Shown here: positions 7,812 through 18,672 of the stretch, in pieces
Layout: every line of letters starts with the position of its first letter
Numbering within the stretch: the first letter of the stretch is position 1
Origin: JAWKZG01 sp041396125
Lineage (GTDB): Bacteria > Pseudomonadota > Gammaproteobacteria > Competibacterales > Competibacteraceae
DNA: 31,259 bases
Reading direction: 5' to 3'
NCBI GenBank assembly: GCA_041396125.1
Contig: JAWKZG010000027.1
Coordinates: forward strand, 1-31,259
Made by a program: the position numbers and the translations under genes
The notes under the pieces: generated by a model
What the model saw: the letters and a program-made list of their open reading frames with translations, nothing else
The model's database searches: none
What the model was told of the DNA's origin: nothing

Positions 7812-10800
7812 TTATTCGCAGAACATTTTTAACGTCTTGCACCAGCATTCCTTGGAGCCTTTATCAATTGCACAGGGGTCTGTCTCGGGGGCTGGCTTCG
7901 GCGCCTGTTGGGCACTGGCTTTGCGAGCCGCTTCGGCAGCGGCCTGCTGATCCTGCACCGCCTGGCGCAGCGCCAGCAATTCGCGATTATCCGGGTCAAC
8001 CCGCAATGCTTTATCGATATTGTTCAGACTACGGCTGAATTTACCTTGATCGCGCTGGCTGACTGCCCAGCTGCGATAGCGATTTACAATGGTCTGCAGG
8101 CCTTTACGGGCCGCGCTGTTGTCAGGATCGAGTTTCAACACCTCACGAAACGTATCATAGGCGTTATTGCCTTTTGGGGTGGTCAGATTGAGTTTTGCCA
8201 GATGCGCCTCGGCCGTTGCCAGCAGCTCGGCAATCTTTTGTTCTCCGGTGCTGTCGGTTGCCTGGGTATCGTCGTCATCCGCTGCGGTTTCGCCGTCAGC
8301 AACACCAGCGTCGGCAGCAGGATCATCGCTGGCCGGGTCACCGATAGTTGGGGTATCAACAGCCGGACTCTCAGCAGCGGGCGCTGTGCTGATTTGCGTG
8401 TTGCCATAAAGGTCAGTGTCGAAGGGGTTTTCTTCCGTATTATCAAATGGATATGCTGCGGTTTCTGTTGTCGTTGCGGGAGCGGTGGAATCGGAGGCTG
8501 TCGTGTCCTCTGTCGGGGTTGTTTGTGAATCTGTGCTGCCCGGAATGTTAGTATCGGCCGCGCTGCTGTCAGCGATGTTTCTGGTGCTGTCACCGTCGCT
8601 GGCGTTGGCGATATCCGTGTCTCCAGGAGGCGGGTCGTCAGTCGCAGCGCCTGAATCCGGGGTATCGGTACTCTGGGCGGCTGTACTTTGAGCCAGATTA
8701 TCGACCCGTTCACGCAAGAAGCCCTCGACATTCTCCAGGCCGATCTGTTGTGCCAGCGTAGCCAGACCTGTGCCCAGTTTAAGTACATCGGGCAGCGCCT
8801 GTTCGGTAGACGCCTGTTCGGTAGACGCCTGTTCGGTAGACGCCTGTTCGGTAGACGCCTGTTCGGTAGACGCCTGATCAGCGGATGCTTGTTCGGTAGA
8901 CGTCGCTGCTATCGACGCGTCTTCGGTGGCTGTGGCAGCAGTTTCTGGCGACTTTGCAGGGTTTGCTCGAGCTGCGTTTGGAGGGCCAGCAGTTGTGGTT
9001 CGTCAGGGCTTATGGCCAGACCGCGTTGTATCAGGCTGAGCGCATCTTCCAGTGCGTCTTGCTGAGCGAGTTCTTCCGCTTTATTACGCAGCGTGAGCAG
9101 TGCCTGCCGCTGTTCGATTTCTTTTTCAGCGCCAGCAGCGCAGAGTCGTTCGGGCTTTGTTGCAGACCTTGTTGTACCTGCTGATAAGCGTCGGTGAATT
9201 CCGAACGATCCAGCAGCGACTGGGCAATCGCCAGTGTTTCGGCAGCGGCCGCCTGTTGCTGTAATTGCGCCTGCTCCTGTTCGAGCTGGGCGTAAAATGC
9301 AGCTACTTCGCTATTATCCGGTGCTTCCCGCAGGGCGCGTGACAGCACCGCTATGGCTTCTTGCAATTGGTTCTGCTGGCGCAGTTCCTGTGCTTCTGCC
9401 AGCGCCGTGGTGGCGATCAGCTGTTTTTCCCGCTGATCGAGGCGTTGCAGAATTTCATCGCGCAAGGCCAGCAGGTCGGCGTCATCCGGCACAGCTTCCA
9501 GGCCGCTTTCAACTGTATTCAGGCTGTCTTCCACCTGATCCTGCGCCAGCTGCTGCCGGGCCAGGGCAAGTTGTTGCCGGGCGTCCTGCTGCAAGCTGAA
9601 TCCGGCGCTGCAGCGCTAACAGTTGAGGATCAGCGGGCTGTACATTAAGACCGCGCTGGATGTACTCCAGTGTTTCATCGTCATCGCCCGTGGCCAGCGC
9701 ACGCTCGGCCAGCTCATGGTATTTGTTGGCAATGGCTTGCAAGCCAGCCAGCGCAGCTCCGTTTTCGGGTTCCTGCGCCAGTACCTGTTGATAGGTCTCA
9801 TAGGCGTTACTGCCCGGCGGGGTGGTCGGCTGGAGCTGATCGAGCTGTTTCTGCGCCCGGACCAGTAACTGCTCCATCTGTTCACGCAGTTGCTGTTCCA
9901 CAGCTGCCTGCTGCTGGCTCGCCAGAATCAGATCGCGCAGGGCTGTAAGCCGGTCGTTTTGTGGTTCGAGGGCCAGACCTTGCTGCGTTGCTGCCAGTGC
10001 AGCGTCCAACTGATTTTGCTGTAATTGCTGCTCGGCTTGCTGGTACAGGCTGGCAATTTGCTGGTCTCGATCAAGAATAGCCTGCCGGGCGTTAACCTGT
10101 CGCCGTAGCGCCAGCAGTTCCGCATCTTCGGGCATGATTGCCAGACCTTTTTCGACTGCTTCGCGGCTGACATCCAGGTTGTTTTGCTGCAGGCCTTTCT
10201 GGGCGGTGGCAATCAGGCTGGCGACCTGACTGCGCCGTTCAAGATCAGCGATGGTAGCCTGCAATTCCTGTTGCAGACTGCGCAGATCGTCGTTTTGCGG
10301 TTGTTGTGCCAGCGCATTCTGCACCAGTGCCAGACTTTGTTCCAGTTCACCCTGCTGGCGCAGTTGCTGAGCCTGGGAAATGATTTCTGCGGTAGTTGGA
10401 GTTGCCGGTTGCGCTGCGCTCAGAGCGGTTTGAAGCTCGGTTTCAAGCAGCAATAATTGTGGCTGATCCGGTGCCTCACGCAAGGCGTTACGCACGGTTT
10501 GCAGTCCTTGCTCCAGCTGGCCCTGCTGCTGCAGTTGTCGGGCTGTTGCCAGCGCCGAGGCTATGGCATCGGTTTGTGTGTCAGCTGGTGGTTGCGGCTG
10601 AGCGATGACAGGCGGGGTTTTATTGGCACTGTAAAAAAGATAAATATAACCTCCGCCAACCAGCGCTGCGACCAGCACTACCAAACCCACCAGAAGTTTG
10701 GGCAGCCCGGAACGGGCGACAGGTGTCGGCTGTGTATGCTGACCGGTGTTTGCTGACTGATTAGGAATTCTGACCTGGGTCACATCCAGATTCGCTTGGG

Positions 10801-11617
10801 TGCCACCCAGGCTGATCTCCAGGAAATACTGCTGTCGTACATCTTTCAGCGCGGTCAGGAACTCATCGGCGGTCTGGAATCGGTCTGCCGGGTCTTTTGC
10901 CAGCAGGCGGTCAAACAGCGGTTGAAACAGCGCATGTTTTGCCGGCAAGGGTGGTGGTGGTTCTTTAATATGCTTTTGTACCAAAGTGATCGCATCTTTG
11001 GATGCAAAGAGCGAATGGCCGGTCAGCATTTCGTAAAAAACCACCCCCAGGCTGTATAAGTCGGCCCGGTGATCCAGCGAGGCCCCTTTGGCCTGCTCCG
11101 GGCTCATATACTTGGGGCTGCCGAAAGCGGTGCCGGGAACCGTAAGATTCGATGAGCCGGTCAGGGCTTTGGCGATACCGAAATCGGTCAGAACCGGCTC
11201 ACCACTGGCCCGGAACAGGATATTTTGCGGTTTGATGTCACGATGCAGCACACCCTGGCTATGCGCGTAGGCCAGACCCTTGGCAAGCAGCTTGATAATG
11301 TTCAGGGTTTTGTCAACCGGCAGTCCTTCTCGGATTTTTTGCTTCAGGGTGCCGCCGGGCAAATACTCCATTGCCAGATAATAGTGATTCTGGTCGACGC
11401 CCGAGTCGTAGACCGTGACGATCTGGGGGTCATTCAATCTGGCCGCAATAGGGCCTTCCTGCAGGAAACGAGTGGTGAATTCATGGTCATTAGCGAAGGC
11501 CGGGTTCATCACTTTCAAGGCAACATGCCGTTCCAGCGTTGTCTGAACAGCCAAATAGACCGTAGCCATACCGCCGCGGCCAATCACTTTCTCGATTCGG
11601 TAACCCTTAATATCCAT
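7812..11617 (-). CDS. Membrane Ser/Thr protein kinase with long TPR-like repeat region (three indels)
   Basis: Reconstructed protein of about 1270 residues. The start ATG 11617 gives MDIKGYRIEKVIGRGGMATVY; an upstream start at 11722 would add 35 unconserved residues. The kinase domain has the Gly loop GRGGMA, Lys in VALKV, HRDIKPQN, DFGIA and GSPKYMSPEQ, so it looks active. A transmembrane helix (LLVGLVVLVAALVGGGYIYL) lies near residues 306-329. The extracytoplasmic part has repeated helical units of the form LAQ-GLxxxPxxxxLLALR, resembling degenerate TPRs, then a Ser/Thr/Asp/Ala-rich linker and a final TPR-like block with a Cys-rich end (DPCAIDKGSKECWCKTLKMFCE ends at 7815). Frame breaks near 9594, 9126 and 8935 are each fixed by one base. 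Substrate and signal are unknown. Confidence 0.85.
8796..8900 (-). repeat. 15-bp tandem repeat encoding STEQA units in the kinase gene
   Basis: Five perfect copies of a 15-bp unit (+ strand CGCCTGTTCGGTAGA) occupy 8796-8870. Two degenerate copies, with the variant SADQA and then STEQA, extend to 8900. Read in the kinase frame they give a run of STEQA pentapeptides in a flexible linker between the TPR-like repeats and the Ser/Thr/Asp-rich region. The unit is a multiple of three, so copy-number change alters linker length without breaking the frame. Confidence 0.95.
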
Positions 11618-11970
11618 GGAGTTCGACCTGCTATGCTGACTGGGATCATAACGTTCAAAATGATAACGCTTTAGAACGCTATAGTATGTGATAAGTTGAA
11701 ATTCAGGCGATGATGATTGCAAAAATCCACATCAATACCGTATAAAAAAACCGGCTGTGTTTACTGTAGCCCAATATTCTCAGCACCTGATTATCGGTTT
11801 GCCTGGGGTTGTTTTTAGCTTGAAGTTGAGCAATCTGATGTGTGAAAGTAACTGTTGGTTCAATCGGGCCTGATTCGATCAGCCGGGTTGCGGCTTGATG
11901 CTGGGATGCGTTTTCGAACAAGCTATTTGCAAATGACTCTAATCACCTTAAAACCTGCCAGAGAGGATAT
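11618..11970. other. Divergent intergenic region, kinase/beta-propeller
   Basis: 353 bases between two divergently transcribed genes, AT-rich on the kinase side. It must hold the promoters for both, but I cannot pick out a convincing -35/-10 pair. A ribosome binding site (AGAGAGG) precedes the ATG at 11971. A TTG-started 72-codon frame on the minus strand here (11703-11921) has a hydrophobic C-terminus but no other support. Confidence 0.5.
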
Positions 11971-13081
11971 CATGATACGACCCCTTATTGGATCGATGTG
12001 TGCTGCGCTGCTGATTGCTGTGCCAGCATTTTCCCCGGTATTTGCCAAAGATACCGGGTATTTATTTGTCAGCAGTGAAAAAGATAACGTGGTCACCGTG
12101 CTGGATGGTAGCAGTTATGCGGTAGTCAAGCAGATTCGCACGGCCGCCCGCCCGCGTCATTTGCAGTTCAATGCAGACCATAGCCAGATCTACGCCGCCT
12201 GTGGTGACGGCAGTGCGATCGATATTATTGATATCGCAAAGCTGGAAGTGGTTGACCGGATCGGACCGATTGATGACCCGGAAGCGTTTGATCTCAGCAG
12301 TGATGGCAAAACCATGTACATCTCGCTGGAGGACGCTGCCGCTTTGGGAGCGCTTGATCTGGACGTGTATTTCGCCGAACGCGAGGGTATGCCCGAACTG
12401 ACGTTTGCCGAGCCCAGTGCGGATGACGCTGAGCTGGGCGACGACGATGACGACGATAATGACGGGGAGGAGGGCGCTGACGATGAACTGCTGCCTGGCA
12501 TGAAAACCGTCGCTGTTGGGGCCGAGCCGGAAGGCGTGCTGGTCAGCCCGGACGGTAAAACTGTATATGTCACCTCGGAAGTGGCGAATATCGTCCATGT
12601 TATCGATACCGAATCCTTTGCCATCAGCAAAAATCTGGTGGTCGGTAACCGGCCGCGGCGCTTTGCCCTGACCCCGGATGGCAAGGAACTTTGGGTTTCC
12701 AATGAGCTGAGTGGTTCGGTCAGCGTGGTTGACCGCAGTAATTATGAAGTCATTCAGACCATTGAATTCAAACCTAAAGGGTTTCGTCCCGAAGAAGTGA
12801 CGCCGGTTGGTATTACCATGACCGCCGATGGCGCAACCGCGTATGTGGCTTTGGGACGTGCCAATCATGTGGCGGTGGTTGATGTCGCCAGTCGTGAAAT
12901 TCAGGACTATGTCCTGGTGGGTAACCGCGCCTGGAACACCATTCTGAACCGCGACGGTACGCTGCTCTATGTTGCCAATGGCTTGAGCGACGATGTCTCC
13001 ATCATCGATACCGCGCGGCGTAAAGTGATTAAATCAGTGCCGGTGGGCCGGGTGCCTTATATGGTGTTGATCGATGATTAA
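11971..13081 (+). CDS. PQQ-associated YVTN beta-propeller protein
   Basis: Exported protein of 370 residues with a signal peptide (ALLIAVPAFSPVFA). The rest is a seven-bladed-type propeller of repeats such as GYLFVSSEKDNVVTVLD, GKTVYVTSEVANIVHVID, GKELWVSNELSGSVSVVD and GTLLYVANGLSDDVSIID. It matches the family described as PQQ-dependent catabolism-associated beta-propeller protein, found beside quinoprotein alcohol dehydrogenase systems; its role is not established. An insertion of almost only Asp, Glu and Gly (about residues 153-172, DNA about 12428-12487) interrupts one blade and could bind Ca2+ or simply be a loop. The upstream in-frame start at 11855 lacks a ribosome binding site, whereas ATG 11971 has AGAGG. 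It overlaps the next gene by 8 bases. Confidence 0.87.
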
Positions 13082-14247
13082 ACGTTTTATCTCTGTCTTG
13101 CTGCTGGCGTCGGTACTGACGCCTTTTGTCGCCAGTCTGGCTGATGATTTTGTAATTGGTTATCTGGAACAGCGGGGTGATCCCCGCTACGGTAAAAAGC
13201 AAACCTATGCGCAGTATCTGACCGAGCCGCTGGGGCGTCCCTATAGTGGTGCCAAAGTGGCGCTGGAGGAGGTCAAATTTCACGGCGCGGCGGTGAATGC
13301 AAATTTCACCCTGAAAAAAGTCCGTAAACGCAGTGCTGCGGAACTGCTTACTGCGATTGATGAATTGCAGCAGCAGGGCGTGCATTTTTTCCTGGTTGAT
13401 GCACCGGCCGATATTGTGGCCGAACTGGCCGAGGCTACCAAGGGTCGTGATCTGATGCTGTTCAATGTGTCGGCACGGGAAGACCGTCTGCGTCAGGCCC
13501 AGTGTCAGGCACATCTGCTGCACATTATCCCCAACTACGCGATGCTGAACGACGCGCTGGCACAATATCTGGTTTCCCGCAAATGGACCAAAGTGCTGGC
13601 CCTGGTCGGTCAGGCTGAAGAGGATCAGCATATCGCGGCAGCGTTCGAGCGTTGCCAAGCGTTATGGCCTGAAGATTGTCGAACAGCGTCCCTTCGTGCT
13701 CAGTAATGACCCGCGAGAGCGTGATCAGAACAATATTTCCTTGCTGACTGCCGGGGCCGATTACGATGTCGTGTTCGTGGCTGACAGTGATGGCGAATTC
13801 GCCCGCGAAGTGCCTTTCCACACCGTATTGCCAAGGCCGGTAGTGGGTTCGGAAGGGCTGGCCGCTGCGGCCTGGCACTGGGCCTGGGAGCGTCACGGCG
13901 CGCCGCAGCTGGAAAACCGTTTCATCGATAAAGCCAAACGGCCCATGCGGGATGTTGACTGGGCGGCTTGGCTGGCGGTAAAAGCGATTGCCGAAGCGGT
14001 ACAGCGCACCGCCAGCACCGACTTCGCCACCCTGAGTGAGCACATCCTGAGCCCGGAAGTCATTCTGGACGGTTTCAAAGGCAATCGCCTGAATTTCCGC
14101 CCCTGGGACCGGCAATTGCGTCAACCGGTATTGCTGATCACGCATAACTGGGTCATTGATCGTGCGCCGATCAAAGGCTTTCTGCACCAGAGCAATAATA
14201 TGGACACACTGGGTTTTGATGAGCGCGACAGCGCCTGCAAGCTGTAA
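13074..14247 (+). CDS. ABC-type substrate-binding protein of a PQQ-dependent alcohol dehydrogenase system (one indel)
   Basis: Exported periplasmic binding protein of the branched-chain amino-acid type. It has a signal peptide (FISVLLLASVLTPFVASLA) then DFVIGYLEQRGDPRYGK; the second half has LTAGADYDVVFVADSDGEFA, VGSEGLAAAAWHWAWERHGAPQLENRF and a C-terminal MDTLGFDERDSACKL. This matches the substrate-binding family that accompanies the propeller in PQQ-linked alcohol oxidation clusters. The frame breaks near 13652 (one extra T); removing it gives ERAKRYGLKIVEQRPF and a protein of about 390 residues. The usual ABC ATPase and permease partners are not beside it in this window. A strong terminator follows directly. 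Confidence 0.85.
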
Positions 14248-14260
14248 GTCCATCGCGTAA

Positions 14261-14309
14261 AACAGGCTGAACCGGGCTGAACTGGGCTGGTTCAGCCTGT
14301 TGTTTTTTT
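14261..14309 (+). terminator. Rho-independent terminator after the substrate-binding protein gene
   Basis: A perfect 13-bp stem, AACAGGCTGAACC (14261-14273) with GGTTCAGCCTGTT (14289-14301), has a 15-nt loop and is followed by G and seven T residues. It stops + strand transcription 14 bases after the stop codon and separates the PQQ pair from the accessory region. Confidence 0.92.
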
Positions 14310-14422
14310 GCCGGGGTGGGTTGTGTTGGTGGACTTTGATAAGTCTTAATTGCCAAAACTTGTAATTTAGCGGCAATTGCAGAAGATGGGTGTTTGGTTT
14401 GTTGTACGGGTTCAAATCCAAG

Positions 14423-16246
14423 TTAAGAATTAGGATATGTGATATTTAATATCATTGATTTAACGACTATTTGATCATCGGTATTAGTTACTGCCTGATG
14501 TAATAACTCTTTTTCCAGACTATCTAGATCCAGAGTTTTTTTCATACAGTATTCTTGCCCATACCAACCAACTAAATAAAGGCCGTAACGGTACTCAGTA
14601 CCCTGCAAATAACGTTGCTTGAGCTGGGTTTTCATGGATGTTAGTAAATCTTTATGCCAACAACCTTTGACTTCAATGACAACTGTAAGCAGTGTGCTTT
14701 CTGGTGCTATGGCTTGCACTAAAAGATCAACGCTTTCGCCGCGCCCTTTGCCAGGCCAGTTATTTATTTCAATTTCCCGATTGATAATAACCCCTTTCCG
14801 ATTTAGGTCTTGCGATAGATGGTGCTTGATAAAATCGGATAAGCGATTTTCATTCTTATGTTCTCTTTTCTTACCTTCATTCCAGAGATAAGGTGCAAGT
14901 GGCGTTGCGCCCTGTAAATTGCCCTGTAAGCGCTGCAAAGAATCCATAACTGCGTCGAGTAATTCTTGCTCGCTTCGAACCATCTTGGCATGATGATCTT
15001 TAGCCAGTGTGAAAATCACATTGGGTGAAATTCCCTGCCATGTAGCGCGGCGTGTGTTGGTGTGAGCTTGCTGCAATTTCCACTTTAGCCATTCCCGATC
15101 GGGAAATGATGCCACTATATGCTTTATCCCTGTAATTGCTGCTTCAGTGCCACGGTTGCAGAGATGCTCTAAAGTATGTCTTCTCAAGGTGGCTATGGCA
15201 TGGCGTGATGTTGGCCGATAAACGCGGTCGTGCTTTGGGTCGTCTCTTTCAGGAAATTGCTGTTCAAGCCAGATGTAAAGTGTGGCTAGCTGATCTTCGT
15301 TGAGTTCAGTTATACGTTCCCAGTGGTGTTTTAGCTGTTCCGCGGCGGTTAGCATCAACTCTTGAGCTTTTGTGGAATCGCTGTCAAACAAAGGCTGAAT
15401 AATATCCCAAGCCACTTGCGGTTTTTCGGCTAGTAGCATGGTGAATGCAGAAGGGCGATCGATATAAAGCTGCGTCTTGGATTCCGAAGCTTCGCGTAAC
15501 AGAGCAATAGCTGGTTGGCTGCGGTGCTTGAGCAAAAAATGGAGCAAGCTTGTTTGGGTCTGAGGGTTTAATTCGGGTTGCTGGATCTTGCCTACAAGCC
15601 ATGCCTCAAACTTGTCATCCCATAATATTTCATAGTCATCAATATCGTAAAACCCGTGTTCGCTCTTTGATGTGATTAATCTTTCGAGTGTGTGGGCACT
15701 TTGAGGCTTAGCATTGACTAAATGCTTGAGTAGACTCATCCGTGCCTCGGGAGTATGTCCTTTGCCGAGGTATGCTACAAGATATTCCGCCCACTTTTGC
15801 CATGTCTCTTGAGGCAGTTGTCTCAGCATCTGGGGGGCGTGAAGTGCTAATAGTTCAAAGGCCAAATAAGCAGCATAATCAATGTCGCTAATACTATTCT
15901 TTGAATAATACTCTGTGATATTAGGTTCCGCCTTCTCAATATACTCTTCGAAGTGTTGAAAAGGGATGCGACTGAGTATCCCTCGGTAGCTCTTCTTGCC
16001 AGCCATGTGAGATTCCTGGATACCTTGGAAGGGGAAAGCTAGGATCATGGTTTGTTCGTCAAGGGTGGAATAGCGCAAAAGCTCAATCCAAGCATTTTTG
16101 TTCCCTGTTCGGACCTTCAATGCTTGTGCCATGTATTCTTGTCTTGTATTTGGCAGAGGCTCTCGGTCAAAAGATTTTCTTATCCATTCCTGCTCATCCT
16201 TCCAGTTCTCACGCATATTTTCAGCATGTTTCGACTTCAGTCGCAC
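14423..16246 (-). CDS. C-terminal half of NACHT gene: HEAT-like helical region plus PD-(D/E)XK-like nuclease domain
   Basis: Intact 607-residue stretch that continues the NACHT reading from 18618 after frame repair, so it is probably not a separate gene. Most of it is all-helical with repeat-like units (for example EARMSLLKHLVNAKPQSAHTL and HFLLKHRSQPAIALLREA), resembling HEAT/ARM repeats. The last 105 residues carry a nuclease-like pattern: GESVDLLV (Asp507 of this stretch, DNA about 14728), then a strand with VVIEVKG (Glu525, Lys527, about 14674), then a helix and the strand YGLYLVGWY. This is the D...ExK core of PD-(D/E)XK enzymes; the assignment is by motif only. Codon use is AT-richer than in the flanking genes. 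The downstream neighbour is convergent. Confidence 0.72.
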   Translation of the reverse strand: MRLKSKHAENMRENWKDEQEWIRKSFDREPLPNTRQEYMAQALKVRTGNKNAWIELLRYSTLDEQTMILAFPFQGIQESHMAGKKSYRGILSRIPFQHFEEYIEKAEPNITEYYSKNSISDIDYAAYLAFELLALHAPQMLRQLPQETWQKWAEYLVAYLGKGHTPEARMSLLKHLVNAKPQSAHTLERLITSKSEHGFYDIDDYEILWDDKFEAWLVGKIQQPELNPQTQTSLLHFLLKHRSQPAIALLREASESKTQLYIDRPSAFTMLLAEKPQVAWDIIQPLFDSDSTKAQELMLTAAEQLKHHWERITELNEDQLATLYIWLEQQFPERDDPKHDRVYRPTSRHAIATLRRHTLEHLCNRGTEAAITGIKHIVASFPDREWLKWKLQQAHTNTRRATWQGISPNVIFTLAKDHHAKMVRSEQELLDAVMDSLQRLQGNLQGATPLAPYLWNEGKKREHKNENRLSDFIKHHLSQDLNRKGVIINREIEINNWPGKGRGESVDLLVQAIAPESTLLTVVIEVKGCWHKDLLTSMKTQLKQRYLQGTEYRYGLYLVGWYGQEYCMKKTLDLDSLEKELLHQAVTNTDDQIVVKSMILNITYPNS

Positions 16247-18618
16247 TGGATGTACTAATGTCGAAGCGCTTTGCGTAAAACCAAATCAGGGTGAGATGTG
16301 TCACAAACCACAGCGGTCAAGTATCGCATTCAATATCTGAACCGGGCTTTGAGAGTTGACCATATATTCAAGAAGCGCGGCAATTTTGCGATGATCGCCC
16401 TTTGAGGGATTGGCTTCCAGAAGGCTCATTATTAACCATGATGCATCTTCAGCTGTGATAGCCCATGCAACCTGGGTTGACCTGCTATCAAGCAGAGGCA
16501 GCATAGCTATGAGTAATTGCCGGCGCTTTGACGTATCAGCGAGCCGGTCATCTGATAACCATGCTTATTAAACAGTTTGTCACCACGCATCAGTAGCGAA
16601 ATAGCAGTTTTGGCAAAAAATGTTCTAAAATCCCAGGTGTGTCTAGGTGCTCCCACGCGAGGTGCATGATTTGATAGGCCAAATCGCTGAAACTGGAATC
16701 TATTCCCCGAATTGACTTTGTGTCTTTACCCACAGAAGGGCTTCAGGCAGATGATCTGGGCGTAATTTATTGACTAGCCTATTGGATACGAACATCCGAT
16801 ATGTGCCTACAAAACGTGCATTTTGGGGCGGTTTTAATGTTTTAAAAAATTCCGCTGTATCGATACAATCTGGCCAAACAGCTTGCAGTACAGCACCTTT
16901 ATTTGGTCATCAGGGTCTTGTTCTACGGGGATATTCAATAACGGCTTAAGTTGAACTTTGATGTCACTATCGCCAATGTCAGCGAGGGTTCGAACTGCTC
17001 TTGCACGTATCGAATGGTTCTCCGAGCTATCGCGTGTAATCTGTAAAAGATCATCCTGTAGCAGGCTCATTTTACAGGCATGCGCTATATCTAGGTGCCA
17101 GATCTCGTGCAGCTATAGATCGAGCTTTATCTTGTATATATCGAGCTTTATCTTGTATATATCGAGCTTTATCTTGTATATAGCACACCTCAGCTGTTCA
17201 AGTGTTGATAACTCAACTTCCGCATTTGCTGGGAAGAAAACCATTCCAACAATTTTCCTTGTTCGAAACACTAATAACTGGTGTACCAGGCGTGCCTTGA
17301 TAGCCGCATTAGCCTGAGTGACATCACCTTCCAACAACAGCTGTGGTTCAGTATCCAGGATATATTGCACGACAGCATTGTTTTTTGAGGCAATCCTCGC
17401 TGTTTCATGAAGTTGCGGGACGATATGTCCATCGCTGGGGTGGCACAGCATGTTCAGTATCTGCTCTGATGTTATGCCAGAGTGGATGAGGAACCAAGCC
17501 GCTAAAAACTCCGCATTGGTCTGATGTTCGAAATGGAGGTGCTGCGAATCACGTTGCTTAAAAAGCCCGGCAATGGATAAGGTTTCTTTTAAAGCTCCCT
17601 GGTCAATTAAAATTTCAACATCGTCACAAGCAATCTTGTCAGGAAGTTCATCAAGGGCTAAGTCTTCATTACTTCGATCAAGACTACTTCCCAGCCAAAT
17701 TGCTACACGATTGCCGAATATTAAAGCGGCAGCCATACAGGCTGCTATGCACATGCGTTGCTTGGGGGCTAGTGTGCCACCATGTCCTGCGTCGATACGT
17801 TCTTGGTCTTCTTCTGCATAAGTAAAGATGTCCTTTTTCATAAAGGCTGAATTTTCCAGTTGACAGGTTTTGATGGCGCTGGAACTCGCTTATAAGGAAT
17901 TTCAAGGTCTTGGGGCGACTGGCCAGGGGCTGTACTTCTGCCTTATCAATTTCTGCTAAAAATGAATCACTATCTATTCCGAAATTTTTTGCCTGTTCGG
18001 CAACATCCTACGGCGAAGCGGGCACAGTTCGAAAAGCCCACAATGCCTTGACTATTTTCGCCTTGAGCATCTTTGCCCCATATAGTTCGCAGTGTTTGTT
18101 CTAAACTATCGGGCCAGTCTGCGCTACGGGTACAATTCGCAAATAAAGGTTTTTGGATCGAGGGCTTGGCTTTTAGTGTGGCACCTAAAACATTGGCAAA
18201 GATGCTTAATACTTAGCCGACATTCATCAAAACTATCCAAGAAAATATAAAGTTTCTGGTTTGTTGTGTGGTAACCAGCAAACTCGTCCGATTCGAATAG
18301 CTTTGAATCAAATCACGCTTCAGCAACAATCTATTAAGATTGAGCCTCAGACAAAGCGGTTCATTGTCATGGGCTGTATTCATGACGTATTTAGCTTCTT
18401 CTTTCTAGGGCTATGGATTTGCCGATACCCGCTTCACCGAGCAAAATCAGCACTGGTGTATTGCGAATTTTGTCAATACTAACCGGGCAATTCGGGTAGT
18501 AATGCGCATACTCAGATTCCGGGTCGTACAAATAACCGTTTTCTTCTGGCCATCTTTTGCCGCGCTTCGACCAAAATCGATTTACAAGTTTAAGTTTTTC
18601 GGATTTCGAGGTAGTCAC
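16247..18618 (-). pseudogene. N-terminal half of NACHT NTPase gene, broken by a dozen or more indels
   Basis: Starts at GTG 18618 with AAGGGGG upstream. The first 75 residues are in frame and hold Walker A GEAGIGKS (about 18438-18415). After frame correction Walker B reads IFLDSFDECR (about 18217-18252), followed by RSADWPDSLEQTL, DVAEQAKNFGIDSDSFLAEI, RPKTLKFLISEF, LYEKG and FEHQTNAEFLAAWFL, the order seen in bacterial NACHT (STAND) NTPases. HEAT-like repeats follow (RARAVRTLADIGDSDIKVQLKP). Breaks lie near 18408, 18305, 18195, 18125, 18010, 17813, 17188, 17082, 16883, 16700, 16595, 16510, 16310 and 16258. All are small indels and no conserved motif is lost. With the C-terminal half the protein would be roughly 1400 residues. 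STAND NTPases with nuclease domains are known antiphage effectors; that role is inferred here. Confidence 0.7.
17119..17181 (-). repeat. Three perfect 21-bp tandem repeats in the NACHT gene
   Basis: Three identical, uninterrupted 21-bp units (+ strand ATCGAGCTTTATCTTGTATAT) lie at 17119-17139, 17140-17160 and 17161-17181. In the repaired NACHT frame they encode YIQDKAR three times, leading into SIAARDLAPRY. This falls between the NACHT module and the HEAT-like region. The length is a multiple of three, so copy number can change without loss of frame. Confidence 0.93.
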
Positions 18619-18672
18619 AGCTCCCCCTTGCCTGCTAACAAACTATTACTTACAGCTTGACCACGTAGCGAG

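Noticed and set aside
8688..9065. Plus-strand frame with GRRLFGRRLFG repeats
   Set aside because: It is the antisense of the STEQA repeats of the kinase gene; the minus-strand reading is continuous with TPR-like sequence on both sides.
11703..11921. 72-residue minus-strand frame with hydrophobic C-terminus
   Set aside because: TTG start without ribosome binding site, no recognisable family, lies in a promoter region; insufficient support.
17113..17190. IYKIKLD repeats as the C-terminus of a NACHT fragment
   Set aside because: This is the wrong frame after an indel near 17188; the adjacent frame gives YIQDKAR repeats continuing into conserved HEAT-like sequence.
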